Below are positions 1-8,034 of a stretch of 64,000 bases of DNA, piece after piece. The notes beneath the pieces are model-generated. The model saw only the letters and a program-made list of their open reading frames with translations. It made no database searches and was not told where the DNA came from. Each line of letters opens with the position of its first letter. Position 1 is the first letter of the stretch. The translations under genes were made by a program, and so were the position numbers. This DNA is from Nonomuraea sp. NEAU-A123. Its GTDB lineage: Bacteria; Actinomycetota; Actinomycetes; Streptosporangiales; Streptosporangiaceae. The stretch lies in contig NZ_JAHFZZ010000006.1 of assembly GCF_018603905.1 (NCBI RefSeq), forward strand, positions 1-64,000, given 5' to 3'.

Positions 1-730
1 CGTACACACTCCCGCCGCTCCTGCTCCGCAGGCGTGTACCCACCCCTTTGCCCGTACCGCATACCTCGGTCGTACCGCACCAAAAGCGATCCGTCACGAG
101 GCTAAGACTCTACGCATTCAATCTGTGTACCTTTGCACGGCCACGGACAGGGATCGGCGCCTACCAGGCGGACACAGGGGCACCTGACGAGCAAGTTGGA
201 CTCCGCCAACCCGTACGTCGATGTGGTGGTTCACACGCTCTGGGCGCTGTTAATGCTTCGCCCTTGACCTGAGAAGCGCCTCGCCGACGAGGCTCTTCGC
301 ACGGGGACGCTGGAGTGGATGACCCGCGTCCTCAACGGCGACTGAGCGACAAGGCAAAGGGCCTCCGCTTCGCTCCGGACGTTCTCCCAGGCGGGCTGAA
401 AGACGATGTCGGTAAGAAGTAACAGCGCTCGGGGGGTTGCGGTGGGAGCTGTATCGTGGAGAAGGCGCTCGCGCGTCACCGCGTCGAGGAAGAGCGACAG
501 GATCACATCACCCCCTGAGGGGTCCGATGGCGGCCGTCGAAGACTCGGAACATGCCGGCGTCGAACGCCTTAAAGAAGCTAGGCGCGCCATCCGCAGTCG
601 CAGGTAGCGACCCGTTGGATGTCTTTTGATGGTCTTTGTTAGTTACGTCGTCGTAGGCCCGCCCGGACCGATTCATCGTCGGGATTGGCGAGGATTGCGC
701 CCGGTCTGCGCTGCGTGAACTGTACGACGG
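1..730. other. Gene-poor left end
   Basis: I find no convincing protein gene here. The only interpretable piece is the HD-gene 3' fragment at 266-397, listed separately. Short open frames exist on both strands but lack a ribosome site, domain signature or plausible codon use. Around 520-610 a plus-strand reading gives a short charged stretch ending in RRAIRSRR that may be another relic. It is too short to name. Confidence 0.5.
266..397 (+). repeat. Repeat copy 1: 3' end of the HD-domain gene
   Basis: This stretch matches the last ~25 codons and the following ~50 bases of the intact HD gene at 7000-7575. It encodes the same ending, LEWMTRVLNGD followed by TGA at 343-345, and then the same GGGCCTCCGCT...CTCCGGACGTTCT flank. 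It has no start codon of its own and is a dead fragment. Two further copies lie at 4539-4851 and 7386-7697, all in the same orientation. Copy 1 is the shortest and most diverged. Confidence 0.85.
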
Positions 731-1489
731 TCACGTCACCGCAGGTGGCGCCATATGGGCTGCGTCTCGCGGTGCTTCCTGGAGCGCGCGACGGCGGACG
801 CCGCGGGCCAGCAGGTAGCCGACCATCCAGAACTCGCCAACGTGCGCGGGCATCGCGAGAAGTTCAGCGACGACTCGTGCCTCGGGAGCGAGGTACACGA
901 TGAACGCGCCGAGCAGATAGCCGGCGCCGCCTCCGATGAGCGCCCAGCCCAGCGGCCGGGGCATCCACCCCGAGCGGAGCACGCAGAAGCCCATGGGGAT
1001 AAGCCACAGGCCGAAGAACATCGCTCCCACGCCCCACAGGTTGCCGCTCACCAGGTAGAGGAGATGGACGGTTGTCGGCGCGTCGCCGACCGGGCCGAAC
1101 GCGATCTCGACCGCTGTCGCCAGGAACGCCGCGCTGCCGAGGCCTGTGACCGCGTTGACCAGGCCGAAGGCGGCGATGCCGCCGGCGGCTAAGGCGTCCA
1201 CGGTGCGGAATAGGCGGTAGAACCACGTGGCGGTGAGTGCCTGGGTGACGACCATGAGCATTTCCACCACGACCCCGGCGCGCGCGAGCGACTCGTTCCC
1301 GACCAGGTGCGCCAGCGTCGCACTGGGATCGTCGGCGGCGAAAAGCCGCGGCCGGATGACCAGAAATCCAAGCACGCCCGTGATGGCCATACCGAGATAG
1401 AACAGCCCGGTCATACGGGCGGTGCGGACTAGCTCGGCCGTGCTGGCTCCTTCAGCTGTTACGTCGGCTCGTGAGGGTCCCGTGATCAT
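731..1489 (-). CDS. DUF4386 family membrane protein
   Basis: A 252-residue integral membrane protein with about six to seven hydrophobic segments (first at roughly residues 27-47, last at roughly 205-228). The pattern RMTGLFYLGMAITG near the N-terminus and the spacing of helices match DUF4386 proteins, whose function is unknown. The start is ATG, and the N-terminal ~20 residues are soluble. It lies on the same strand as the HTH/membrane pair downstream in coordinate terms, but about 200 bases separate them, so co-transcription is uncertain. Family assignment is from sequence feel only; no active residues are known. Confidence 0.75.
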   Translation of the reverse strand: MITGPSRADVTAEGASTAELVRTARMTGLFYLGMAITGVLGFLVIRPRLFAADDPSATLAHLVGNESLARAGVVVEMLMVVTQALTATWFYRLFRTVDALAAGGIAAFGLVNAVTGLGSAAFLATAVEIAFGPVGDAPTTVHLLYLVSGNLWGVGAMFFGLWLIPMGFCVLRSGWMPRPLGWALIGGGAGYLLGAFIVYLAPEARVVAELLAMPAHVGEFWMVGYLLARGVRRRALQEAPRDAAHMAPPAVT

Positions 1490-1687
1490 CTGACGGCCCC
1501 CGATTCAACGACGGTGTCGGCAGCCACCGGCCTGTCGACCATGGCGCAGAGGGCAACGATTGGATGGAACAGGCCTGCGCTCGAGGCGAGGCGTTGAGGG
1601 GTGTACATGATTCTCCCTTGCTTTTGGGTGTGACGGAAGAAGGCCGCAGGGCGGTGTCCCCGCGCGCCGGTGGTAACGGTGTGGCGG

Positions 1688-1912
1688 TTAGTCCTGGGTG
1701 TCGGGGTGCTGGAAGACGTCGTCGAGCGGCATCCTGAACGCTTGGGCGATCTGGAAGGCCATGTCCAGTGACGGCGAGTAGCGGCCCTGCTCGATGGCGA
1801 TGATGGTCTGGCGGGTTACGCCGATGCGGTCGGCCAGCTCGGCCTGGGTCATCTCCCCGTGGGCGAACCGCATGGCTCGGATCGCGTTGGTGACCCTGCT
1901 GGGCTTGGCCAT
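1688..1912 (-). CDS. Small XRE/Cro-like HTH regulator
   Basis: A 74-residue DNA-binding protein consisting almost only of a helix-turn-helix: MTQAELADRIGVTRQTIIAIEQG (about residues 21-43) followed by YSPSLDMAFQIAQAF. This is the YozG/YgzD type of one-domain regulator, which is usually encoded with a small membrane protein. That is the case here: it begins 3 bases after the stop of the 1916-2335 membrane protein on the same strand. I infer that the pair is one operon and that this protein binds the TTGAC palindrome at 2359-2371. Confidence 0.85.
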   Translation of the reverse strand: MAKPSRVTNAIRAMRFAHGEMTQAELADRIGVTRQTIIAIEQGRYSPSLDMAFQIAQAFRMPLDDVFQHPDTQD

Positions 1913-1915
1913 GGG

Positions 1916-2335
1916 CTAGAAGCCCCGCCGGTACGCGACGATCTTCACGATTGAGGAGGCGAGGGCGGCCAGGACGAATGCCAGGTAGAGCGTGTTGGCG
2001 ATCCAGAACTGCTCGATCTTCGCCATTGCCAGGCCGAGCGGGACGATCGCGGCGACGCTCATGACGTAGAACCCGACGTACTCGCCCCGCCGGTTGATCT
2101 GCTTGTCGCGCTCGTCGGTCTTGTCGGCCTCCCTCGGTGAGAGGATCGCGGCCATGATGTTCAGGACAATGTTCGCGACCATCCCGACACCCATCGCGGT
2201 GAGCATCGGCCACACGTAGGCGATCGTCGCCACGTCCGTTCCCGGGACCTTTGACAGGACGGTCGCGAAGTAGACGACGGCTACGCCAACTGCGACCACG
2301 ACGTAGATCCACGTGCTTTTCTCTTCGGAGGACAT
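1916..2335 (-). CDS. Four-helix small membrane protein paired with HTH regulator
   Basis: A 139-residue protein starting at ATG 2335, with GGGAG 6-10 bases upstream. An ATG at 2371 would lie inside the operator palindrome, so I reject it. Four hydrophobic stretches are seen: about 9-27, 37-60, 78-100 and 110-128. Two stand before and two after a charged loop (SPREADKTDERDKQINRRGEY). The arrangement resembles DUF2178-like proteins found with YozG-type regulators; their role is unknown. It precedes the HTH gene by 3 bases in one transcription unit. Confidence 0.75.
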   Translation of the reverse strand: MSSEEKSTWIYVVVAVGVAVVYFATVLSKVPGTDVATIAYVWPMLTAMGVGMVANIVLNIMAAILSPREADKTDERDKQINRRGEYVGFYVMSVAAIVPLGLAMAKIEQFWIANTLYLAFVLAALASSIVKIVAYRRGF

Positions 2336-2358
2336 GTCCGCTCCCATGTACAACAAAC

Positions 2359-2371
2359 TTGACATAGTCAA
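2359..2371. promoter_or_regulatory. TTGAC-ATA-GTCAA operator palindrome
   Basis: A perfect 13-base inverted repeat, TTGACATAGTCAA, lies 24 bases upstream of the membrane-protein start, in promoter position for the two-gene unit. It is the obvious binding site for the HTH protein of the same unit (inference). The TTGAC half may also serve as a -35 element. Confidence 0.6.
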
Positions 2372-2406
2372 AAGTAAAGCAGCGCAGACATGATGTCAAC
2401 GAATCT

Positions 2407-2730
2407 TTACTCCGCCTTGCGGCGCGAGTCCGCCACCCCGGTCCGCGTCGTGTGCAGCAGGCTGACGATCAGCGTCAGCCGCTTGTCCCCGTCCAGCACC
2501 TTGCGCAGGTCCGCGACGTCGGCCTCCGGCAAAAGTTCCAGCCTTGATCCCTATCAGGCAGGTCAGCGACGCCGGCAGGCGCTGCTGAACTCCGCGGCGC
2601 TTATAATTGCGCGGCCGAGCAGCACGAGCAATGCGCCGCCCTCGAAATCGGGCTGATCGACCAGCACCTTGAGCGCGCCGCCTGGCACCAGCGGGCAACG
2701 GCGCAGGACCGGCAACCAGCCAGCCAAGAT
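2407..2730 (-). pseudogene. Unrecognised decayed coding sequence
   Basis: Reading the minus strand gives two protein-like stretches in one frame: GGALKVLVDQPDFEGGALLV and then LPEADVADLRKVLDGDKRL through TTRTGVADSRRKAE and a TAA. They are interrupted by three in-frame stops (near 2565-2585), and the upstream part is shifted by one base. The codon use looks coding but the frame is broken. I cannot name the family. Confidence 0.45.
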
Positions 2731-2779
2731 CGGCCAGGTTGACCACGATCCGGGCGCCGAACCGGCGAGGGGGTGCTGC

Positions 2780-2878
2780 TACGCCGAGGAGTTCCTCGAC
2801 GCCTTCAGAGTGGTGATCGTCAATGGGCCGAGGCAGTCAGGCAAGAGCACTCTGCTTCAAACGCTCGCTGTGGGTTGA
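2780..2878 (+). pseudogene. N-terminal scrap of an AAA/DUF4143-type ATPase
   Basis: The plus strand encodes YAEEFLDAFRVVIVNGPRQS followed by GKSTLLQTLAVG and a stop. This is the Walker A region (GPRQSGKST) of AAA_14/DUF4143 ATPases with the typical lead-in of an alpha-helix and VVIVNG strand. Nothing of the rest of such a protein (about 400 residues) follows, so it is a relic. It stands tail to tail with the intact but different ATPase at 2914-4518. Confidence 0.55.
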
Positions 2879-2913
2879 TCACATCGCGTGTGAGCCGGAA
2901 GGCAAGGCACCCG

Positions 2914-4518
2914 TCACACTCGCAGAACGGTGACCTGACGGCCGGACGGCGTGGTCGCCTGCTCGAAAGCGCCTCGTTCCTTCCATGGCGGGGCTTCGGG
3001 TCGCCGGTTGAAGATCACCAGCGCGCCGGTGGTGAGGGTGAGGCGGTCAAGGTACCGGTCGAGTTGCATGAGGCCGTCGGGCATCGGGTCGTTCTCGCCT
3101 GCTCGCCAGACCTTGAGCTCCATGGCCTCGCGCTGCGTGAGCCGTTCGCCTTCGGGGCCGGTGTAGGGCCAGCGGACGAGTACGTCGAGGCGGTTGGTGC
3201 CGGCGGCGTACTCGCGGTCGAGCTGGCCTCCGCCGTTGACCAGTCGGTGCAGGAAGGCCATGAGGATGATCTGGCAGGCGGCCTCGTGGTAGCCCTCCTG
3301 CTGGATGAGTACCTCGCCGTGCTCGCGCCAGAACACGACGAACTCCTGCAGCAGTCGCGGCAGGTCGAAACGGCCGTCGGACAGTACGAAGCTGTGCGGA
3401 TCGGCCATCACGTACTGTTCCGATGGGTCGCCCAGGACCCGCAGGATGACCTCTCGGTAGATCGGGTTCGCCACCTGCAGTGGGGGTTTCTGCTTGACCA
3501 GGCCCAGATCGCAGACGTAGGACAGGTCGTCGGAGAAGGTGAGGTCGACGTCGGGGAAGTCCCCGGCAAGGATGGGCTCGATCACCCGCTTGACCCGGGG
3601 CTCGCGCAGCCGGGCGACCAGCGCGTCCAGATGGGTGGCGCGCTTGCGGATCAGCCGCTCCTTGGCGTCTTCCACCTGCCCAGCGGTGATGGCACTGGTC
3701 ACTTTCATCTGAATAGTGATCTCATAGGCGAGGGCGTTGACCAGCCACGGTTGTCCCTGGGTCAGCTCGAAGACTCGGTTCACCGCGTCCTTGGTGAATT
3801 CCTGGCCGGTCGCCTGCGTGTGCTGGTCGTACAGCTCGGCGATCTCGTCGGCGTTGAAGTCGCCCAGGCGTAGCGACGCGGTGACGATGTTGAACGGGCT
3901 GGCCGGGTTGGACCGGCCGGGGGTGCCGCCCGAGGCGACCTTGTAGTCTCGCAGGTCGCGTAGTCCGCACAGCACCACGGATGCGGGGAACGGACGGCCT
4001 CCCGGCCGCGCATTGTGACCGTCACGGAGTTGGCTGAGGATGCTGACCAGGCTGTTCCCCTGCAGGGCATCGATCTCGTCGAGGAACAGCGCGATCCGGC
4101 GCGGGCTGCGGTGGCACCATTCGGTCAGTGCCGAACCGAACCGGCAGCCCGGCGTGACCTGCGGCCAGGGATCCGGCGGCAGCAGCTCCTCTGGCCATCC
4201 CGACCACTTGGCGGCCTCGCGGAGGGAATCCAGCAGGAGTGACTCCGCAGCGGCGTAGTCGTCACCGGCCGACTTGGCGCGCTCGCAGGACAACATCAGG
4301 GCGGTGACATCACCTTCGGTGGTGAGTTCGGACGCCAGGGTGCGCAGCGCGGTCGTCTTCCCGGTCTGCCGGGGCGCGTGCAGCACGAAGTAACGGTCCA
4401 TCTCGATGAGCTCTCGCGCCTGCGGGAGTCGCTGTGTGGGGGGCAGCATGTAGTGCTGCTGGGGGCCGCATGGGCCGGCGGTGTTGAAGAATCTCGCTCG
4501 GGGTGGCCGCACGGTCAC
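2914..4518 (-). CDS. AAA ATPase with C-terminal PD-(D/E)XK-like domain
   Basis: A 534-residue protein from GTG 4518, with GGGAG ten bases upstream. Frames further upstream run antisense into repeat copy 2, so they are not part of it. The Walker A motif APRQTGKTT is near residue 48 and Walker B IALFLDEIDAL near 142-152. A winged-helix-like middle follows. The C-terminus carries NRLDVLV (D445), EAMELKVW (E467, K469) and QLDRY (Q485), spaced like the D, E-x-K and Q of PD-(D/E)XK nuclease folds. The architecture resembles the AAA-ATPase-like/PDDEXK_9 proteins, often found in accessory DNA and suspected in defence; the function is unproven. It sits between an ATPase relic and repeat copy 2, with no partner gene. 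Confidence 0.75.
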   Translation of the reverse strand: MTVRPPRARFFNTAGPCGPQQHYMLPPTQRLPQARELIEMDRYFVLHAPRQTGKTTALRTLASELTTEGDVTALMLSCERAKSAGDDYAAAESLLLDSLREAAKWSGWPEELLPPDPWPQVTPGCRFGSALTEWCHRSPRRIALFLDEIDALQGNSLVSILSQLRDGHNARPGGRPFPASVVLCGLRDLRDYKVASGGTPGRSNPASPFNIVTASLRLGDFNADEIAELYDQHTQATGQEFTKDAVNRVFELTQGQPWLVNALAYEITIQMKVTSAITAGQVEDAKERLIRKRATHLDALVARLREPRVKRVIEPILAGDFPDVDLTFSDDLSYVCDLGLVKQKPPLQVANPIYREVILRVLGDPSEQYVMADPHSFVLSDGRFDLPRLLQEFVVFWREHGEVLIQQEGYHEAACQIILMAFLHRLVNGGGQLDREYAAGTNRLDVLVRWPYTGPEGERLTQREAMELKVWRAGENDPMPDGLMQLDRYLDRLTLTTGALVIFNRRPEAPPWKERGAFEQATTPSGRQVTVLRV

Positions 4519-4538
4519 ATTCTGCCATCTCCCTGGCG

Positions 4539-4851
4539 ACGCGACGCCGACAAGCTTGAGTGTCTCCTGCGAGCCGTTGAGTATCGCAAGCAGGGGCACC
4601 AGAGCGTAGAGCCGTGGATCGACAGCCCTCTTGCCGCGCTCAAGACCGCGACCGGGAGGCGGCTCGCCGAGGAGGCTCTTCGCACGGGGGCTCTGGAGTG
4701 GATGACCCGCGTACTCAACGGCGACTGAGTGGCAAGACAAGGGGCCTCCGCTACGCTCCGGACGTTCTCCCAGACGGACTACCGCCTGCTCCCTGGAGAA
4801 CCTTGCTTCGCTCGGGCTGCCTTCCCGAGGGCTGCGCCCTCACGCTTCGCC
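4539..4851 (+). repeat. Repeat copy 2: 3' third of the HD-domain gene plus flank
   Basis: These 313 bases match 7386-7697 almost throughout. They cover the codons for ACARDADKLECLL-like sequence to VLNGD and stop at 4726-4728, and about 120 bases of downstream flank ending CACGCTTCGCC. The reading frame is still open but has no start or first two thirds, so it is a gene fragment. Its left edge is only about 20 bases from the start codon of the AAA ATPase, as if that gene had replaced the missing part. Confidence 0.9.
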
Positions 4852-5108
4852 AGGTGGGCCCATGAGGGGAGCGGAAGCTTGGCTGGAGGCTCATGGTGGG
4901 CCTTCAGCGGATGCGGTAAAAGGGCCTCAGTTGGGACGGGTATCACCCTTGGTCGAGCCTAGCTGCCCGCCCAGAGGTAGCCCTTCCTGTCGGCGCCGGT
5001 ATGGCGCGCTTGGTCGTTGTAATCACTGGTCCCACGCGCCCTCCCCACCAGATGGGGGATAGACCGTAGGCTTGGCTCGGTGGGTGGACAGTGACGAGGA
5101 GATGCCGG

Positions 5109-5735
5109 ATGACAGCTCTACCTGATGACAGCTGGCTTCTCAACATCCGTCCTCAGCCCGCGCGGGTCACCCCTGAGGAGTATGAGGCGCTTCCGGAAGA
5201 GATCGCCAAGGCCATCGAGATCGTCGACGGCTATGTGGTCTACTGCGCAGCGCCTACGCCTGATCATCAGACTGCCGGTCGGCGGCTGGCCAACATGCTG
5301 GAACGTCATGCTCGCGAGGCAATGAGCAAGGGCCACGAGTGCGTCGCCGTGAACAACGACGTGGATCTGCGCTTGAGAGACCTGCCGTTGCTCAACCGGC
5401 GACCCGATGTCGCGCTCTATCGGTGCCTGGACCGCGAGCGAGACGAACGGCTTCGTGCCGAGCACGCGCTGCTCGTCGTGGAGATAGTTTCTCCCGGCTC
5501 CGAGACGCAGGACACGACCGACAAGCTCGGGGAGTATGCGAAGGCTGGCATTCCGCACTACTGGATCGTCCGGCTTGATCGTGCGGGTGTGTCGATCATC
5601 GAACGGTACCGGCTGGATCGGGCATCGATGCTCTACAAGCACATCGGCACCTTCATGAAGGACGAGTCCGGCGACGTCCCCAGCGTCAGCAACCCGATCC
5701 CTATGGTGATCGACTGGTCAGAACTGCAGTTCTGA
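5109..5735 (+). CDS. Uma2-family nuclease-like protein
   Basis: A 208-residue protein of the Uma2 (DUF820) family, a restriction-endonuclease-like fold common in actinomycetes and cyanobacteria, with no settled role. ATG 5109 is chosen because GAGGAG lies 8 bases before it. The family landmarks are present: TPEEYEALPE at ~21, RRPDVALY (D100), LLVVEIVSPG (E125), and DKLGEYAKAGIPHYWIV at ~138-153. The D...E-x-V arrangement matches the presumed active site. It stands alone, with about 250 bases of spacer before it. Confidence 0.88.
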   Translation: MTALPDDSWLLNIRPQPARVTPEEYEALPEEIAKAIEIVDGYVVYCAAPTPDHQTAGRRLANMLERHAREAMSKGHECVAVNNDVDLRLRDLPLLNRRPDVALYRCLDRERDERLRAEHALLVVEIVSPGSETQDTTDKLGEYAKAGIPHYWIVRLDRAGVSIIERYRLDRASMLYKHIGTFMKDESGDVPSVSNPIPMVIDWSELQF

Positions 5736-5761
5736 GCGATCCCACTGCATGGTCCGTCACG

Positions 5762-6157
5762 TCAGCGGTCGAACCAGCGTGTGGCCGATGGCGTGAGGAG
5801 CGTGGCGACGATCGCGAGCGGGAAGAGCGTGCTGGGGGCGATCAGCTTGATCCAGCTGAGGTCGCCGTCGATCGCGGTCGCGATGAGGAAACCGCCAGCC
5901 GAGACCACTTCAACGGCGATGGCGCCCCAGCGCACCAGCTTCCTTCGGGAGGGTCAGCGGGAGAGCAACCAACCCATGAGCGCTGTGATCACGGCGGTGT
6001 AGAGGAACAGCAGGACGAACGGACCGCTGAAGGCAAAAGCGGCGGTACCGATCATGATGGCGAGCCCCACGAGGCTGAAGGCCACTTCCATGGTCATGAT
6101 GAACCGGCCGGCTCGCACGACGGCCGGCATGCGCTCGGCCTGGATCGCATCCGTCAC
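5762..6157 (-). pseudogene. Four-helix membrane protein broken by an in-frame TGA
   Basis: From GTG 6157 the frame encodes two membrane helices ending GWLLSR and then TGA (5954-5956). In exactly the same frame it continues PSRRKLVRWGAIAVEVV through two more helices to a TGA at 5762-5764. The join reads like a single ~130-residue protein in which a TGG Trp codon became TGA. It could instead be two adjacent small genes: a GTG at 5935 has AAGGA in front of it. Resequencing error is also possible. Function unknown. Confidence 0.55.
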
Positions 6158-6321
6158 ACGATCATTCTGCCGTGCGACGGGCACTTCGCGCGTTCCAGCG
6201 GTGAAAGGAAACTTCCGGCTAGACGGGACCTAGATCCTGATCAACACGACAAGATCGGCGACGGCTGCGAACCCTGTAGCAACTAGGACAGGCGATCGCC
6301 AACTTGGATGCGCAACGACGG

Positions 6322-6612
6322 TCAGCCCTCTGCTGGCCAACTCTCACGATCGGCAACGAAGCTTCCCCGCTGAGGCATGGTCATCACCCATCCCTCGTCC
6401 CGAAGCAGAGCCACGGCCTGGCGGGCCGTATCGCGCGCGACCCCGTGATCTCGCACCATCTCCGACTCGGATGGGATCCGATCACGTGGCCGTAGCGCAC
6501 CAGCCTTGATCTGCTCTCGGACGATCGCCGCCACCTGTTGATAGATCGGCGTCGGGTCGAACCTGTCCACTTCCACAAGGCCGACGTTAGGTACGTGGCC
6601 TACAGGGAGCAT
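6322..6612 (-). CDS. Short GntR-family regulator
   Basis: A 96-residue protein made only of the GntR winged helix: PIYQQVAAIVREQIKAGAL, then IPSESEMVRDHGVARDTARQ as the recognition region, then a wing GWVMTMPQRGSFV. It has no ligand-binding domain, as in many small actinomycete GntR/YtrA-like proteins. Start ATG 6612 is a choice; GTG 6576 is also possible. It is transcribed away from the hypothetical gene at 6662. Targets unknown. Confidence 0.8.
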   Translation of the reverse strand: MLPVGHVPNVGLVEVDRFDPTPIYQQVAAIVREQIKAGALRPRDRIPSESEMVRDHGVARDTARQAVALLRDEGWVMTMPQRGSFVADRESWPAEG

Positions 6613-6661
6613 ATGGGCAACGTCCTAGACGAGGTAGACAAGATGGCTTTAAGATGAGCTC

Positions 6662-6943
6662 ATGACTTGGGCTTACCACAGCATCCATGTCGAGCCCGCA
6701 ACGCCTAATCACGAGAGGCTTGCCTGGTCGGAGCCACTTCCTCGTTCTGCACACGTACGGGTGAGGCAACACACCTGCGCATGCCAGGACCAGATGTACG
6801 AACTCTGCGCCTCGGGCGGCCTGATGTTCATCCGGCGAACTACACATAACCCAGACAGAGCCACCGTCCACGAAACGGAGGGGTGGCTCAGCAAACGTGC
6901 CGAGGAAGTTTGGGCCCTCCTGCTATCGGGGCAAGCATGTTGA
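6662..6943 (+). CDS. Conserved hypothetical protein
   Basis: A 93-residue protein starting MTWAYHSIHVE, divergent from the GntR gene with 49 bases between starts. It has a CAC motif at about 38-40 (HTCACQ) and a central YELCASGGLMFIRRT. The C-terminus ends in an amphipathic helix (RAEEVWALLLSGQ). Codon use and the divergent position argue that it is real. I recall similar small actinomycete hypotheticals but no function. No strong ribosome site is visible. Confidence 0.6.
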   Translation: MTWAYHSIHVEPATPNHERLAWSEPLPRSAHVRVRQHTCACQDQMYELCASGGLMFIRRTTHNPDRATVHETEGWLSKRAEEVWALLLSGQAC

Positions 6944-6999
6944 GCTAACCCTCCCTGTCAAAACAGGCATCGTGCGGGTGAGGAAGGAGATATCCCTTC

Positions 7000-7575
7000 A
7001 TGGCGGACGATCTGGCGGCGCTGACGGGCTTGTTGTATGAGATCGGGCTGCTCAAGCGCTATAAGCGCACCGGCTGGCTCGTGGCGGGCGTGCGTGACCC
7101 GGAGAGCATTGCCGACCACTCGTTCCGTACGGCGATCATCGCCAGCGTGGTCGCGGCACTCGAGGGTGGCAACCCCGAACGGGCCGCCTTTATGAGCCTG
7201 TTTCACGACACGCAGGAGACCCGCATCACCGATATCCCGTACATCGGCAAGCGCTACCTCAAAGCGGCCCCGAACGAGGAAGTCACGGCCGATCAGATGC
7301 GGGGCGTTCCGGAGCCTGTGGCCGACATGGTGAGTAACGCGGTGGGCGAGTACGAGGAGAAGGTCAGTCTCGAGGCGGTCTGTGCACGCGACGCCGACAA
7401 GCTGGAGTGTCTCCTGCAAGCCATCGAGTATCGCGAGCGGGGACACCAAAACGTGCAGCCGTGGATCGACAGCTCGCTTGCCGCGCTCAAGACCGCGACC
7501 GGGAAGCGGCTCGCCGAGGAGGCTCTCCGCACGGGAACACTGGAGTGGATGACCCGCGTACTCAACGGCGACTGA
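7000..7575 (+). CDS. HD-domain protein, YfbR-like nucleotidase
   Basis: A 191-residue metal-dependent phosphohydrolase of the HD superfamily. The metal ligands are clear: H40 in ADHSFR, H69-D70 in LFHDTQE, and D131/D133 in ARDADKLE. Spacing matches YfbR, the 5'-deoxynucleotidase of E. coli, so dephosphorylation of nucleoside 5'-monophosphates is likely. Start ATG 7000 has GGAAGGAG upstream. It is the only complete copy of a gene whose 3' end occurs twice more upstream (266-397, 4539-4851). dNTP-acting HD proteins also occur in phage defence, but nothing here proves that role. Confidence 0.88.
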   Translation: MADDLAALTGLLYEIGLLKRYKRTGWLVAGVRDPESIADHSFRTAIIASVVAALEGGNPERAAFMSLFHDTQETRITDIPYIGKRYLKAAPNEEVTADQMRGVPEPVADMVSNAVGEYEEKVSLEAVCARDADKLECLLQAIEYRERGHQNVQPWIDSSLAALKTATGKRLAEEALRTGTLEWMTRVLNGD

Positions 7576-7697
7576 GTGACAAGACACAGGGCCTCCGCTA
7601 CGCTCCGGACGTTCTTCCAGGCGGGCTACGGCTCGTCCCTAGAGGACCTCGCTGCGCTTGGGCTGTCTTCCCGAGAGCTCCTCCGTCACGCTTCGCC
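7386..7697 (+). repeat. Repeat copy 3: within and beyond the intact HD gene
   Basis: This is the part of the intact HD gene and its 3' flank that recurs at 4539-4851 and, shorter, at 266-397. The shared segment begins inside codon ~129 and ends about 120 bases after the stop. The sequence diverges sharply at both edges. Confidence 0.9.
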
Positions 7698-7934
7698 CGC
7701 GGTTGCCAGGTTGTGTAGGGGACCCGCCGGGTGTCGCCCAGAAGGCTGGCCGAGGGCCGCTCGAATCCGGCAAGGGCATTGGTGAGGCGGAGGCATCGAG
7801 CCTCGGCGCGGGTGATCCACAGATCGTCGACCGCGCACCCTCAGTCTCGCCCGGGCACCCAGGCGCTCTGCCGGGCGTCACGCCCGTCATCTCAAACGTC
7901 GGTCGTGGCCCGTGGTCTGCCGGTTTTTTTGCCT

Positions 7935-7995
7935 GTCAAATGTCGGTTGGCTATCTGCAGTCTGTCGGTCTTTTGCGCCGTCAAATGTCGGTTGG
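7935..7995. promoter_or_regulatory. Two direct 16-base repeats before an AbiE-like pair
   Basis: GTCAAATGTCGGTTGG occurs at 7935-7950 and again at 7980-7995, a 45-base period (about four helical turns), ending 40 bases before the start of the 8035 gene. The rest of 7698-8034 has no gene. Direct repeats in this position suggest an operator or the binding site of the downstream protein (inference). Confidence 0.5.
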
Positions 7996-8034
7996 GTTCT
8001 ACGATGGTCTCCATCGTCGCAGCTAGGAGCTGCC

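Noticed and set aside
2371..2371. ATG 2371 as start of the small membrane protein
   Set aside because: It lies inside the operator palindrome and has no ribosome site; ATG 2335 has GGGAG.
266..4851. Classical integrative element with attL/attR from the HD repeats
   Set aside because: No integrase, excisionase, replication gene or tRNA target; the repeat units are gene fragments of unequal length. Kept only as a recombination hypothesis.
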